DNA from: Ruminococcaceae bacterium UBA1438
Lineage (GTDB): Bacteria; Bacillota; Clostridia; Oscillospirales; Acutalibacteraceae
Reading direction: 5' to 3'
Assembly (NCBI GenBank): GCA_002329285.1
Contig: DCTO01000002.1
Location: forward strand, 4,278 to 19,289
DNA length: 15,012 nt
Below, in pieces: positions 1-6,300 of this stretch. The notes beneath the pieces were generated by a model. The model ran no database searches, was not told the DNA's origin, and was given only the letters and a program-made list of their open reading frames with translations. Both the position numbers and the translations under genes were made by a program. Numbering within the stretch: the first letter of the stretch is position 1; the number at the start of each line of letters is the position of its first letter.

Positions 1-1
1 T

Positions 2-1123
2 ATGGTTGAATTTGAAAATCTGCGCTTCAGGCTTTTAGAATCTGAAAAGCCAATTGAGAATTTGAAGGAAGCACTTGCAATTGATTTGCTTAAAGAGGAA
101 ATAAGCGAGCTTGAAGCCAAGGCGGCGGAGCCGAATTTTTGGGATGATATGGAGGAAAGCCAGAAAATCCTGAAAAAAACCGGCGCTTTGAAATCAAAGG
201 TTGAAAGTTATAACTCGCTTAAATCTGATTATGATGACGCGCTTGTAATGATTGAGCTTGCAGACGAGGAGGGCGATGAAAGCCTGCTGGAGGACTGCAC
301 CGCATCGGTTTCAGAGATTGAAAAGAGGATTGAAAGCCTCACCCTTTCAACCCTTTTGAGCGGTGAATATGACAGCAAAAACGCCCTTTTAACTTTCCAC
401 GCGGGCGCAGGCGGCACCGAGGCAATGGACTGGGCGGAGATGCTTTTCAGAATGTATAACCGCTGGGGTGAAAGAAACGGATACAAGGTTTCAACCCTTG
501 ATTATCTTGAAGGCGACGTTGCAGGGCTGAAGAGCGCAACCATCCTTGTTGAGGGCGAAAACGCATATGGCTATCTCAAGGGTGAAATGGGAATTCACCG
601 CCTTGTGCGCGTTTCCCCGTTTGATTCATCAGGCAGAAGGCACACAAGCTTTGCATCCCTTGAGGTTATGCCGGAAATTGACGATGACGTGCAGGTTGAA
701 ATCCGCGAGGAGGACATTAAAATGGACGTTTACCGCGCATCGGGCGCAGGCGGCCAAAAGGTTAACAAAACCTCCTCTGCAGTAAGATTAACGCATTTGC
801 CGACGGGCATTGTTGTTTCCTGCCAGATTGAGCGTTCCCAGCATCAGAACCGCGAGGTTGCAATGAGGATGCTTAAATCAAAGCTGGTTGAAATCAAGGA
901 GCGCGAAAACCTTGAAAAAATTGAGGATATTAAGGGCGACCAGAAAGAAATCGCATGGGGAAGCCAAATCCGATCTTATGTGTTTATGCCTTACACAATG
1001 GCAAAGGACCACCGCACCGGATATGAAATGGGCAATATCAACGCCGTTATGGACGGCGACATTGACGGCTTCATCAACGCTTATTTAAAAATGAAGAGCG
1101 TTGAGGGTGCAAATAAGAATTAA
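2..1123 (+). CDS. prfB: Peptide chain release factor 2 (RF2)
   Basis: RF2 recognises UGA and UAA in the ribosomal A site and triggers peptidyl-tRNA hydrolysis in the cytoplasm. The 373-aa product has the N-terminal helical domain (about 1-110), the RF2 codon-recognition tripeptide SPF at 205-207, and the catalytic GGQ at 250-252 within SGAGGQKVN. The C-terminal part has the WGSQIRSYVF and DHRTG..MGN blocks seen in Bacillus-type RF2. Length matches the family (about 365-370 aa). The ATG sits at base 2, so its ribosome binding site is outside the window and a slightly upstream start cannot be excluded. The N-terminus is in one frame across the place where many bacterial prfB genes carry the autoregulatory +1 frameshift (CUU UGA C), so that control appears absent. 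It is followed by a hairpin and the deacetylase gene. Confidence 0.96.
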   Translation: MVEFENLRFRLLESEKPIENLKEALAIDLLKEEISELEAKAAEPNFWDDMEESQKILKKTGALKSKVESYNSLKSDYDDALVMIELADEEGDESLLEDCTASVSEIEKRIESLTLSTLLSGEYDSKNALLTFHAGAGGTEAMDWAEMLFRMYNRWGERNGYKVSTLDYLEGDVAGLKSATILVEGENAYGYLKGEMGIHRLVRVSPFDSSGRRHTSFASLEVMPEIDDDVQVEIREEDIKMDVYRASGAGGQKVNKTSSAVRLTHLPTGIVVSCQIERSQHQNREVAMRMLKSKLVEIKERENLEKIEDIKGDQKEIAWGSQIRSYVFMPYTMAKDHRTGYEMGNINAVMDGDIDGFINAYLKMKSVEGANKN

Positions 1124-1145
1124 AAATTTTATTTCCAATTTTAAA

Positions 1146-1186
1146 ACTGCTCCTTCTGCAAAAAATAATTGCAGGAGGAGTTTTTT
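1146..1186 (+). terminator. Hairpin plus T-run after prfB that contains the next gene's Shine-Dalgarno
   Basis: CTCCTTCTGCA (about 1150-1160) pairs, with one wobble, with TGCAGGAGGAG (1170-1180), and six T residues follow (1181-1186). This looks like an intrinsic terminator for prfB. The AGGAGGAG on the 3' arm is also the ribosome binding site for the ATG at 1187, so readthrough transcripts would have that site hidden in the stem. The double role is inferred. Confidence 0.55.
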
Positions 1187-2047
1187 ATGAAAAAGTTTAA
1201 AATAATTATTTGCCTTGCTTTAACGGCGGCAATTTTGGGCGGTTGCGGGGTTAATACACAGGGCGAAAATGAAACGGCTGACTGGACTGAATCAACTCAA
1301 AACGAGACCTCAACAAGCCTTGCGGAAACCACCCTCAGCGCAACTGACGTTTCGATGACCGTGAGCGAATACGACCCCACGCCGATTGTTTGGGGGCCCG
1401 GAAACATCAAGGAGCATAAACGACCCGCAGACCCGGAAAACCTGCAAAACAAATTCAGCGAGCTTGGCGCGCAATGGCTGCTGCCCGATGAAAAGAGCAT
1501 TTGCCTGACCTTTGACGAGGGATACGAAAACGGCTTCACAGCTCAGATTCTTGACACGCTTAAAGAAAAAAACGTTTCTGCAATTTTCTTTTGCACCTTT
1601 GATTATATCAAGGATAATCCCGAGCTTGTACAAAGAATGATTGACGAGGGGCACATTCTTGCAAACCACAGCTATTCCCACAAAAATATGACGCAGATTC
1701 CTCTTGCAGAGGCATCGGATGAAATCACGCTGGCACATGATTACGTTGCGGAAAATTACCAATATACTATGGAATACTTCCGCTTTCCTGAGGGAGCTTT
1801 CAGCGAGCAAACAATTGCGCTTGCACAAAGCCTGAATTACCGCAGCGTTTTCTGGAGCTTTGCTTATGCAGACTGGGAGGTTAACAACCAGCCCGATGAA
1901 GCGCAGGCGCTTGAAAAAATTGTTTCATCAACGCACAACGGCGAAATCATGCTGCTGCATGCGGTTTCAAAAACGAATGCAAATCTGATGGGCAAAATCA
2001 TTGATGAAATCAGAAATCAGGGATATGAATTTACAACCGAATTATAG
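1187..2047 (+). CDS. PdaA-type polysaccharide deacetylase, predicted lipoprotein
   Basis: Predicted exported NodB-fold (carbohydrate esterase 4) N-deacetylase acting on peptidoglycan muramic acid or a related glycan. Residues 1-20 form a lipoprotein signal with lipobox LGGC (C20), followed by a Ser/Thr/Glu-rich linker to about residue 65. The catalytic domain spans about 100-286: TFDEG at 108-112 (motif 1), NHSYSH at 160-165 (metal-binding histidines), RFPEG at 199-203, and MLLH ending at H258. The VFWSFAYADWEVNNQ and LLHAVSKTNA blocks closely recall Bacillus subtilis PdaA, which makes muramic-delta-lactam in spore cortex. Motif 1 has Asp-Glu where ordinary CE4 enzymes have Asp-Asp. The start chosen is ATG 1187, 6 nt after AGGAGGAG; an in-frame TTG at 1169 is less likely. 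A spore role is inferred from the family only. Confidence 0.88.
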   Translation: MKKFKIIICLALTAAILGGCGVNTQGENETADWTESTQNETSTSLAETTLSATDVSMTVSEYDPTPIVWGPGNIKEHKRPADPENLQNKFSELGAQWLLPDEKSICLTFDEGYENGFTAQILDTLKEKNVSAIFFCTFDYIKDNPELVQRMIDEGHILANHSYSHKNMTQIPLAEASDEITLAHDYVAENYQYTMEYFRFPEGAFSEQTIALAQSLNYRSVFWSFAYADWEVNNQPDEAQALEKIVSSTHNGEIMLLHAVSKTNANLMGKIIDEIRNQGYEFTTEL

Positions 2048-2052
2048 AATTG

Positions 2053-2085
2053 AAGGAACGCCGCTTGCATCGGCGTTCCTTTTTT
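2053..2085 (+). terminator. Rho-independent terminator of the deacetylase gene
   Basis: AAGGAACGCCG (2053-2063) pairs perfectly with CGGCGTTCCTT (2071-2081) around a 7-nt loop and is followed by a T-run to 2085. It starts 5 bases after the stop codon and marks the last clear host feature left of the element. Confidence 0.92.
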
Positions 2086-2171
2086 GAAAAAATAAACTGT
2101 GATTTTTGAAAACCCTTGATTTTACAGGCTTTTCTGGCTTTTTGCTGTGCTTTGAGCGTATGCAACAGCTT

Positions 2172-2194
2172 GAAAAATCAACAGAAAATCAACA
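2172..2194 (+). repeat. Candidate left attachment site (attL core), 23-bp direct repeat
   Basis: Identical over 23 bp to 9973-9995. The core is nearly two tandem copies of AAAATCAACAG. Flanking bases differ at once (T before and G after here; G before and C after on the right), so 23 bp is the exact limit. Both copies lie outside all element genes, as expected for a core duplicated by tyrosine-recombinase integration. The assignment is inferred. Confidence 0.55.
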
Positions 2195-2330
2195 GAGCAT
2201 TATAAAATCACTACAAAAGCGGGAAATAACAAGCCCCTGTGCTTTGCTCGCTGTGGTGATTGGAGCGAAAAGAAAAGCAGATAATTTCTAACCGTTTTTT
2301 ATGTCTTTTTTGTCCGCTGTCATTATGCAT

Positions 2331-2424
2331 AGACAATTAGACGCAAAGACAGTAAAGACAACCCTGTCGTGAAAAGACACTTGAGACGCAAAAGACAAAT
2401 AAGACAGTAAAGACAGATAGACAA
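2331..2424 (+). repeat. Left array of AGAC-centred short repeats, inverted relative to the right array
   Basis: Ten copies of AGAC, mostly preceded by A, with starts at 2331, 2339, 2347, 2356, 2375, 2384, 2393, 2402, 2411 and 2419. The spacings are 8, 8, 9, 19, 9, 9, 9, 9 and 8. The spacer parts are also similar to the right array read on the other strand: the second unit AGACGCAA is identical, and the 19-bp step shares 14 of 19 bases. Likely roles are arm-type sites for the integrase N-terminal domain, Xis sites or replication iterons. Confidence 0.85.
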
Positions 2425-2601
2425 ATACCACCGGGAAACAGATAAAAGCGTGTAAAAAATCCTTTTTTCGTGTAAACATGAGCTTGTAAACGCAAGATAA
2501 CGCCCCTGTGAAGCTCTCTGTTGCCCTGTATTGGTGTTTATTCTGTTCATGGTGTCTTTGTGCCTTGTACCGTTTCGGCGGCTCTGTGACCGTATGAGGG
2601 C

Positions 2602-2634
2602 AAAAGAAAACCACCCGGACGAATCCGGGCGGCT
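2602..2634 (-). terminator. Intrinsic terminator ending the leftward integrase operon
   Basis: Read leftward, CCGCCCGGA, loop TTCG, TCCGGGTGG form a 9-bp stem (2632-2611) with one wobble pair. A T-rich tail TTTTCTTTT (2610-2602) follows. It lies just downstream of the 60-aa gene. Confidence 0.9.
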
Positions 2635-2649
2635 CTTGCTTTAATTGCT

Positions 2650-2832
2650 CTATATCGCTTTATCAGCTATTACACAATACAGCGTTTCGGCTATGTCCTT
2701 TGCCATCTTTGCAACCTCCAGCACCTCCGGGAGTGCTTCGTTATTGTCCGGGTCAAATCCAGTGATAACGGTTAAAAGGCTCTTGAGCTTCAAGGCTTCG
2801 ATTTCGTAATCTCTAACAGTATTTTCTTTCAT
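2650..2832 (-). CDS. 60-aa hypothetical protein, last gene of the integrase operon
   Basis: A small acidic, mostly helical protein of 60 aa with no recognised domain. AGGAGG lies a few bases before the ATG at 2832. It begins 15 bp after the integrase stop and ends just before the operon terminator, so it is co-transcribed with the integrase. No signal peptide or membrane segment is visible. The position suggests an accessory protein of the integration module, but nothing in the sequence proves a role. Its own ribosome binding site and tight spacing make it a real gene rather than a chance frame. Confidence 0.72.
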   Translation of the reverse strand: MKENTVRDYEIEALKLKSLLTVITGFDPDNNEALPEVLEVAKMAKDIAETLYCVIADKAI

Positions 2833-2847
2833 GGTGCTATCCTCCTA

Positions 2848-4119
2848 TTATGCTTGTTTTCTGTTGCTGTACAGGGCTTCGGCTAATGTTGCCGCCGTTC
2901 TTCTTTGGGCTTCCTCGTTTGCGTGGCTGTAAATGTTGAGCGTCACAGAGGGGTTACAATGCCCCAACCTTTTAGAAACGCTTACAATGTCCGCACCGTT
3001 GGCAATGCTGATTGTTGCCATTGTGTGGCGTAATGCGTGGGGCTTCAAGCCTTTAATCTTGTAACGCTTTCCAAAATCTCTAATATAGCCTGTAATGGTG
3101 TTCGGGTTCATCAATTCGCCCTCGTTTTGAGTGAAGCAAAAACCATCGGTTGACTTGCCCTGTCCGAAAAACAACAATGTTTGTTGCCGTCTCCATTCTT
3201 TCAGCACTTGCAAAACAGGCTCATTTATAATGATTGTTCGGCTCTGATTGCTTTTCGGTGTACCAATATAAACACCCTTTTCCGGGGTATATTGAGCATT
3301 TCGGCAAATGTTGACTTTTCCTGTCTTAAAATCGACCTCCGACCATTTCAACCCGGCAACCTCTCCACGGCGGCAACCGCTGTCAATCATAAAGAGCATT
3401 AGAGCTTTCCACTTTAGCGGCTCATTGTTTAAGCACTGTATGATATAATCAACTTCGCTTTCGCTGTAACAAACAGGCTCTTTTTTGATTTCGTCTTTGC
3501 GTGGCTTTGGCTTCTTTACTCTTGCCATCGGGTTAGCTGGTATAATTTCATCATCAACGGCACTTTCAAAAAGCGTGTGCAAAATGGTGTAATATCCTCC
3601 GACTGTACCATGTGCAAGCGGCTTTTCGTTCTTTCGGCTTCGCTGTTGTCCTTGTAAATCGGTTATAAACCGCTTAATCATAATGTGGTCTATGTCCTCC
3701 AGCTTCATTTCTCCGAAAACTTCGGCAGAACGCTTCAAGCCTTTTCTATAATTCTGAATTGTTGTCGGGGACAGCGTTACAGCTTTGTCCTTTAGAAATA
3801 TCTCCACATATTGGTTAAATGTGGGCTTGCTTTCGGCTTCTGCCTTTTCTCGCTGTTCCTGTTTGGTTTGCTGTTCTGCAAGGGCTTTTTGCTCCTCTTT
3901 GGTGAGGATTTCCCCACGCTTGCAAGTGGCTTCAAATTCACCCATGAAACGCACTAAATCACGCTCAATAGCTCGCTTGCTCCACCCATCGGGCGGCGTG
4001 TATGTGGTAGTAAATGGGGTTAATTGCTTGCCTGTGAGCTTGTCACGCCCTCGTGTGACCTTTATTTGATAGCTGACAATCTCCCCGGCTTTGTTCTTTC
4101 TCGCTGTGTATGATGCCAT
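2848..4119 (-). CDS. int: Tyrosine recombinase / phage-type integrase
   Basis: Catalyses site-specific integration and excision of the element. The 423-aa protein has three parts: an N-terminal arm-DNA-binding domain (about 1-65, with SYQIKVTRGRDKLTGK), a basic/Glu/Gln-rich linker (65-98), and a SAM-like core-binding domain (about 100-190) followed by the catalytic domain. The catalytic set is complete: R250 in GCRRGEVAGL, K289 in TPKSNQSRT, H361 and R364 in HALRHT, H387 in RLGH, and nucleophile Y397 in NIYSH. AGAGGAGG precedes the ATG. The gene is transcribed toward the left end, near the candidate attL. An arm-binding domain implies repeated arm sites near both ends, which fits the AGAC arrays. 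A hairpin with a T-run just upstream may limit its expression. Confidence 0.95.
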   Translation of the reverse strand: MASYTARKNKAGEIVSYQIKVTRGRDKLTGKQLTPFTTTYTPPDGWSKRAIERDLVRFMGEFEATCKRGEILTKEEQKALAEQQTKQEQREKAEAESKPTFNQYVEIFLKDKAVTLSPTTIQNYRKGLKRSAEVFGEMKLEDIDHIMIKRFITDLQGQQRSRKNEKPLAHGTVGGYYTILHTLFESAVDDEIIPANPMARVKKPKPRKDEIKKEPVCYSESEVDYIIQCLNNEPLKWKALMLFMIDSGCRRGEVAGLKWSEVDFKTGKVNICRNAQYTPEKGVYIGTPKSNQSRTIIINEPVLQVLKEWRRQQTLLFFGQGKSTDGFCFTQNEGELMNPNTITGYIRDFGKRYKIKGLKPHALRHTMATISIANGADIVSVSKRLGHCNPSVTLNIYSHANEEAQRRTAATLAEALYSNRKQA

Positions 4120-4139
4120 TTATATAGCCTCCTCTCTTG

Positions 4140-4182
4140 AAAAAGTGGAGCGGATAGAGTAAAATAACACTGTACCCGCTCC
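4140..4182 (-). terminator. Possible attenuating hairpin just upstream of int
   Basis: Read leftward, GGAGCGG (4182-4176) and CCGCTCC (4153-4147) form a 7-bp GC-rich stem with a loop of about 22 nt. A run of five T (4144-4140) follows two bases later. It sits between the micro-ORF and the integrase ribosome binding site. It may be a leaky terminator that lowers integrase expression relative to the first operon genes; the long loop makes this uncertain. Confidence 0.45.
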
Positions 4183-4236
4183 GGGTATATAGCTCTTTTC
4201 TATCATGCTGTGGCGGCGGTTAGATAAGGGCTATTT

Positions 4237-4305
4237 TTATTTTGTGTTCTTCAACAATTCCGCTAATACCATGAACGGAAACAGAATTAAGCAAATCCAA
4301 AACAT
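4237..4305 (-). CDS. 22-aa hydrophobic micro-ORF
   Basis: ATG at 4305 lies 8 nt after a perfect AAGGAGG, and that Shine-Dalgarno overlaps the stop codon of the upstream 88-aa gene (TAAGGAGG). The peptide starts MFWICLILFPFMVLAELL and ends with a short basic tail, so it resembles a single membrane-inserted helix. It could be a leader peptide for translational coupling, a small membrane protein, or a phage-type micropeptide. Codon content cannot prove expression at this length. The optimal ribosome binding site is the main support. Confidence 0.5.
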   Translation of the reverse strand: MFWICLILFPFMVLAELLKNTK

Positions 4306-4318
4306 AATATTTACCTCC

Positions 4319-4585
4319 TTATGCGAATGTGAAGCGGCGTGTCTCTGTGGTTTTGGTGTAAGCTGTAACCACTTCCGGCATTGCCTTTTTAAGTGCTGTG
4401 GTATCAATTCGGGAGCTGGTGACGATTTTATATGTGGCTTTGTGTTCGTCCCCGGTCAGCGTGTCGAGCTGGTTTGCTGTCATGTACTCTTTGAGCTGGT
4501 CTGTCAGCCCCTCAATAATGGCGACTGTCTCGTCCTGTAAACGCTTATACTGTGCAAGCTCTTTCATAATGTCGTTAATGTTCAT
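4319..4585 (-). CDS. Phage Gp157-like small protein
   Basis: An 88-aa protein with a helical N-terminus (NINDIMKELAQYKRLQDETV) and a C-terminal half carrying YKIVTSSRIDTTALKKAMPEV and TETRRFTFA. This pattern recalls a short protein family common in Firmicutes siphophages and integrative elements, related to the C-terminal part of Gp157-like proteins. The molecular role is not established. The start chosen is ATG 4585, 8 nt after AAGGAGG; an in-frame TTG two codons upstream is less likely. It lies 13 bp after the 116-aa gene, and its stop overlaps the ribosome binding site of the micro-ORF. It supports phage ancestry for this operon. Confidence 0.7.
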   Translation of the reverse strand: MNINDIMKELAQYKRLQDETVAIIEGLTDQLKEYMTANQLDTLTGDEHKATYKIVTSSRIDTTALKKAMPEVVTAYTKTTETRRFTFA

Positions 4586-4598
4586 CGTCAAATCCTCC

Positions 4599-4949
4599 TT
4601 AATTATAGAAATGTCTCAAATATAAATCCTGTGTTGTACCGTTTTCGCAAATGGTAGGACAGTAACCAAAATAAACCAATCGAGCGTTGTACTCTTTCTG
4701 AAAAATGGCGTTTAATCTGTCAAGCCATCTATCACGCTTTGCGGCTTTTTCGTGGGTGCTTGCCCTGTCGCAAAAACGCTCGTCATTTTCCAAATACAAT
4801 AATTGCTCGTCCAGTCCGCAAAGCCTGTAAAAACTGTTCATTGTTTTTCTTGCGTCCTGTAAATCCTGTTCCGTTGGTGTCGGGTTCTTTCGCTGTGCGA
4901 GCTGGTAAACCGCTCTTTCTCTTTGCTGTGCAATCGTCATTTTTGCCAT
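4599..4949 (-). CDS. 116-aa hypothetical protein, first gene of the integrase operon
   Basis: Not recognised. The protein is charged and helix-rich (MTIAQQRERAVYQLAQRKNP near the start; KAAKRDRWLDRLNAIF in the middle), has a C-terminal segment with two Cys (FGYCPTICENG), and no signal peptide or membrane segment. The ATG at 4949 was chosen because AGGAGG lies 8 nt upstream; the frame stays open to 5003, but that longer version would start in the promoter region. It is the first gene after a near-perfect sigma-A promoter (4995-5023), so it is probably the most strongly expressed gene of this operon. A role in control or host takeover is possible but cannot be inferred from sequence. Confidence 0.72.
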   Translation of the reverse strand: MAKMTIAQQRERAVYQLAQRKNPTPTEQDLQDARKTMNSFYRLCGLDEQLLYLENDERFCDRASTHEKAAKRDRWLDRLNAIFQKEYNARLVYFGYCPTICENGTTQDLYLRHFYN

Positions 4950-4993
4950 TGCTTTAACCTCCTGTTTTGTTGTGGTTTGTTTTGCTATGGTTT

Positions 4994-5013
4994 CATTATA
5001 CACTATAACGCAA
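4994..5013 (-). promoter_or_regulatory. Operator-like repeat O1, over the leftward -10
   Basis: On the minus strand this reads TTGCGTTATAGTGTATAATG. It matches the plus-strand site at 5063-5082 at 18 of 20 bases. It contains the near-palindrome TTATA-GTG-TATAA, typical of a dimeric HTH binding site. It covers the -10 hexamer of the leftward promoter. Confidence 0.68.
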
Positions 5014-5023
5014 CGCTTGTCAA
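4995..5023 (-). promoter_or_regulatory. Consensus sigma-A promoter for the leftward integrase operon
   Basis: On the minus strand, TTGACA (5023-5018), a 17-bp spacer, then TATAAT (5000-4995). Both hexamers match consensus exactly. The -10 lies inside an operator-like 20-bp repeat (4994-5013), so the promoter is probably repressed in the integrated state. Confidence 0.9.
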
Positions 5024-5062
5024 CACTATTTTGAAAATTTTTATTTATTTTCGTGTGTGGTG

Positions 5063-5082
5063 TTGCATTATAGTGTAGAATG
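5063..5082 (+). promoter_or_regulatory. Operator-like repeat O2, over the rightward promoter
   Basis: TTGCATTATAGTGTAGAATG, an inverted copy of O1 with two mismatches. It starts with the -35 hexamer of the rightward promoter and fills most of its spacer. The pair suggests joint control of both divergent promoters by one repressor, most simply the HTH protein encoded immediately downstream. Confidence 0.66.
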
Positions 5083-5091
5083 TGCTATAAT
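5063..5091 (+). promoter_or_regulatory. Rightward sigma-A promoter with extended -10
   Basis: TTGCAT (5063-5068), a 17-bp spacer, then TATAAT (5086-5091) preceded by TGC, which gives an extended -10 (TGnTATAAT). It drives the HTH and membrane-protein pair. The -35 is weaker than that of the opposing promoter. Confidence 0.82.
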
Positions 5092-5120
5092 AACAAAAAC
5101 AGAATAGGAGGTATTTTTTC

Positions 5121-5351
5121 ATGGGCATTCCTACGAACTCTATCAGAAACGAAATTAAAGCGTACATAGCGGCGTCCGGGTGGTCGTTAGTCGATATAGT
5201 CGCAAAAATGAATGAAAGTCGCTCGATAGATGAACAAACCACACCACAGAACATTTCAAACAAACTGACAAGAGGAACGATTAAATACAGCGAGGTAAAA
5301 GAAATTGCTGATATAATCGGTTTCAAAGTCGTTTGGGTGAATGAACAATAG
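5121..5351 (+). CDS. Small HTH (XRE-like) regulator
   Basis: A 76-aa protein that looks like a minimal helix-turn-helix domain: IKAYIAASGWSLVDIVAKM, then TPQNISNKLTRGTIKYSEVK (QNISNKL as the probable recognition helix), then EIADIIGFKVVWV. Such single-domain XRE-like proteins are common regulators in Firmicutes mobile elements. ATAGGAGG precedes the ATG at 5121. It is the first gene downstream of two operator-like repeats and diverges from the integrase operon, which is the usual place for an element repressor. Its stop lies 16 bp before the next start, so it is coupled to the membrane-protein gene. The repressor role is inferred; no second, larger repressor is visible in the element. Confidence 0.8.
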   Translation: MGIPTNSIRNEIKAYIAASGWSLVDIVAKMNESRSIDEQTTPQNISNKLTRGTIKYSEVKEIADIIGFKVVWVNEQ

Positions 5352-5367
5352 TCGGGAGGTACTGCAA

Positions 5368-6237
5368 ATGGACGATATTCTTGTATTTCTTTTGTTGTTG
5401 GCTCTCGTTATTTTCTTTGTTTCCGCAATAGGCTTTGTGGTAAAATGGATTAAGAAAAAGCCTAAAAAGAAATGGGGCATAGTTGCGTTAGCAGCATTTG
5501 TCGCTTTTTGGGGCATTGGCGTGGTGTGGGAGATTGTTTCTCCCTCTGATTCAGTAAAAAACGATGATAACCAGTCAGAAACCAGCCAAATAGAAACTAA
5601 ACCGTCAGAAAATCCGGACACCAACGAAATAGTTGGTGAAACGATTGACGAGCTAATGCCCGGAATTACAGCAGAGACTAACCTGTTTGTCGAAAAGCTC
5701 ATATCGTTTGGGTTCACAGAGGGGGAAGCAACAGAAAACGCTAAAATCCTCATGCAATGTGGTGTTCCTACTATCAGCGTTTGCGAACCCACAGACCCTA
5801 ATGCAACCATTGACGGTTTAGTGTCGTATCGTGGCAAGCTCGATGATGATAGGACGATATGGTTTACAGTCGAAAACCGCAAAATCTTTTATGTATCACT
5901 CAATGGAGAGGATTTATACGATAAAGATAAAGGCGGTTATCTGAAAAACTTTGATGAAATCCATATCCCCGAAACAACCATATCTGTAACGGTGTCCGAT
6001 GAATTGAGAAACAAAACCGAATCCGTTTTAGACGGATATTTTGCAAGTAGTCGTTATTATGACGCTTGGGGCTTTGCTCGTGAGGACAACCAATATATGG
6101 TACAATGTCAAGCTACGGACGGTAGTATGCTCACATCTAACTGGTTAAATTGCCGTGTGTGGTATGAGCAACAGGACAACGGAGCTTTTGTTGTAACAGG
6201 CGTTCAAATCAACGGTAAACAATACAAGCTCCAATAA
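5368..6237 (+). CDS. Two-TM membrane protein with a large extracytoplasmic domain
   Basis: A 289-aa protein of no recognised family. Two hydrophobic helices (about residues 4-26 and 37-56) flank a strongly basic loop, KWIKKKPKKKW, which predicts an inside loop with both termini outside. A Ser/Thr/Asp/Glu-rich linker (about 58-95) leads to an extracytoplasmic globular part of about 190 aa. The start is ATG 5368 because CGGGAGGT lies 7 nt upstream; an in-frame ATG at 5341 overlaps the HTH gene and has no such site. It is co-transcribed with the HTH gene and ends at a strong terminator. As the only surface-directed cargo, expressed from what should be the lysogeny promoter, it could be a superinfection-exclusion or defence protein. 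That is inference only. Confidence 0.75.
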   Translation: MDDILVFLLLLALVIFFVSAIGFVVKWIKKKPKKKWGIVALAAFVAFWGIGVVWEIVSPSDSVKNDDNQSETSQIETKPSENPDTNEIVGETIDELMPGITAETNLFVEKLISFGFTEGEATENAKILMQCGVPTISVCEPTDPNATIDGLVSYRGKLDDDRTIWFTVENRKIFYVSLNGEDLYDKDKGGYLKNFDEIHIPETTISVTVSDELRNKTESVLDGYFASSRYYDAWGFAREDNQYMVQCQATDGSMLTSNWLNCRVWYEQQDNGAFVVTGVQINGKQYKLQ

Positions 6238-6242
6238 AGGCA

Positions 6243-6286
6243 AAAGAAAACGCTCTCGCCCATATTCGGGTAAGGGCGTTTTCTTT
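6243..6286. terminator. Bidirectional intrinsic terminator between convergent genes
   Basis: AAAGAAAACGC (6243-6253) pairs perfectly with GCGTTTTCTTT (6276-6286), with further inner pairing (GCCC with GGGT). The A-rich and T-rich stem bases act as U-tracts in both directions. It separates the rightward membrane-protein gene from the leftward connector gene. Confidence 0.87.
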
Positions 6287-6300
6287 GTTACCTGTAAATG

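Larger units (their letters stand above)
2195..2649. other. Non-coding left end of the element
   Basis: About 450 bp without a convincing gene. It holds the AGAC array (2331-2424), two GTC-oriented copies just outside it (2303 and 2312), three TGTAAA-type direct motifs (CGTGTAAA 2449-2456, CGTGTAAAC 2469-2477, CTTGTAAAC 2483-2491), and the leftward terminator near 2602-2634. Open frames crossing it on the minus strand lack ribosome binding sites and are produced by the repeats. The layout suggests protein-binding sites for recombination or replication. Confidence 0.6.

Noticed and set aside
229..486. Minus-strand and alternate-frame open frames inside prfB, mreB, mreC, PBP2 and the deacetylase gene
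   Set aside because: They overlap strongly supported genes on the other frame, lack ribosome binding sites and show no recognisable domains.
2106..2291. 61-codon plus-strand frame after the deacetylase terminator
   Set aside because: No ribosome binding site, atypical composition, and it spans the candidate attL.
2288..2614. Minus-strand open frames of 108 and 75 codons in the left end of the element
   Set aside because: They lack a ribosome binding site, have low-complexity hydrophobic or Cys-rich translations created by the AGAC repeats, and run across the terminator. Treated as chance frames.
5121..6237. HTH plus membrane protein as a toxin-antitoxin pair
   Set aside because: The second protein is large, with two TM helices and a big outer domain, unlike known small membrane toxins. 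The HTH gene with operator pair fits an element switch better.
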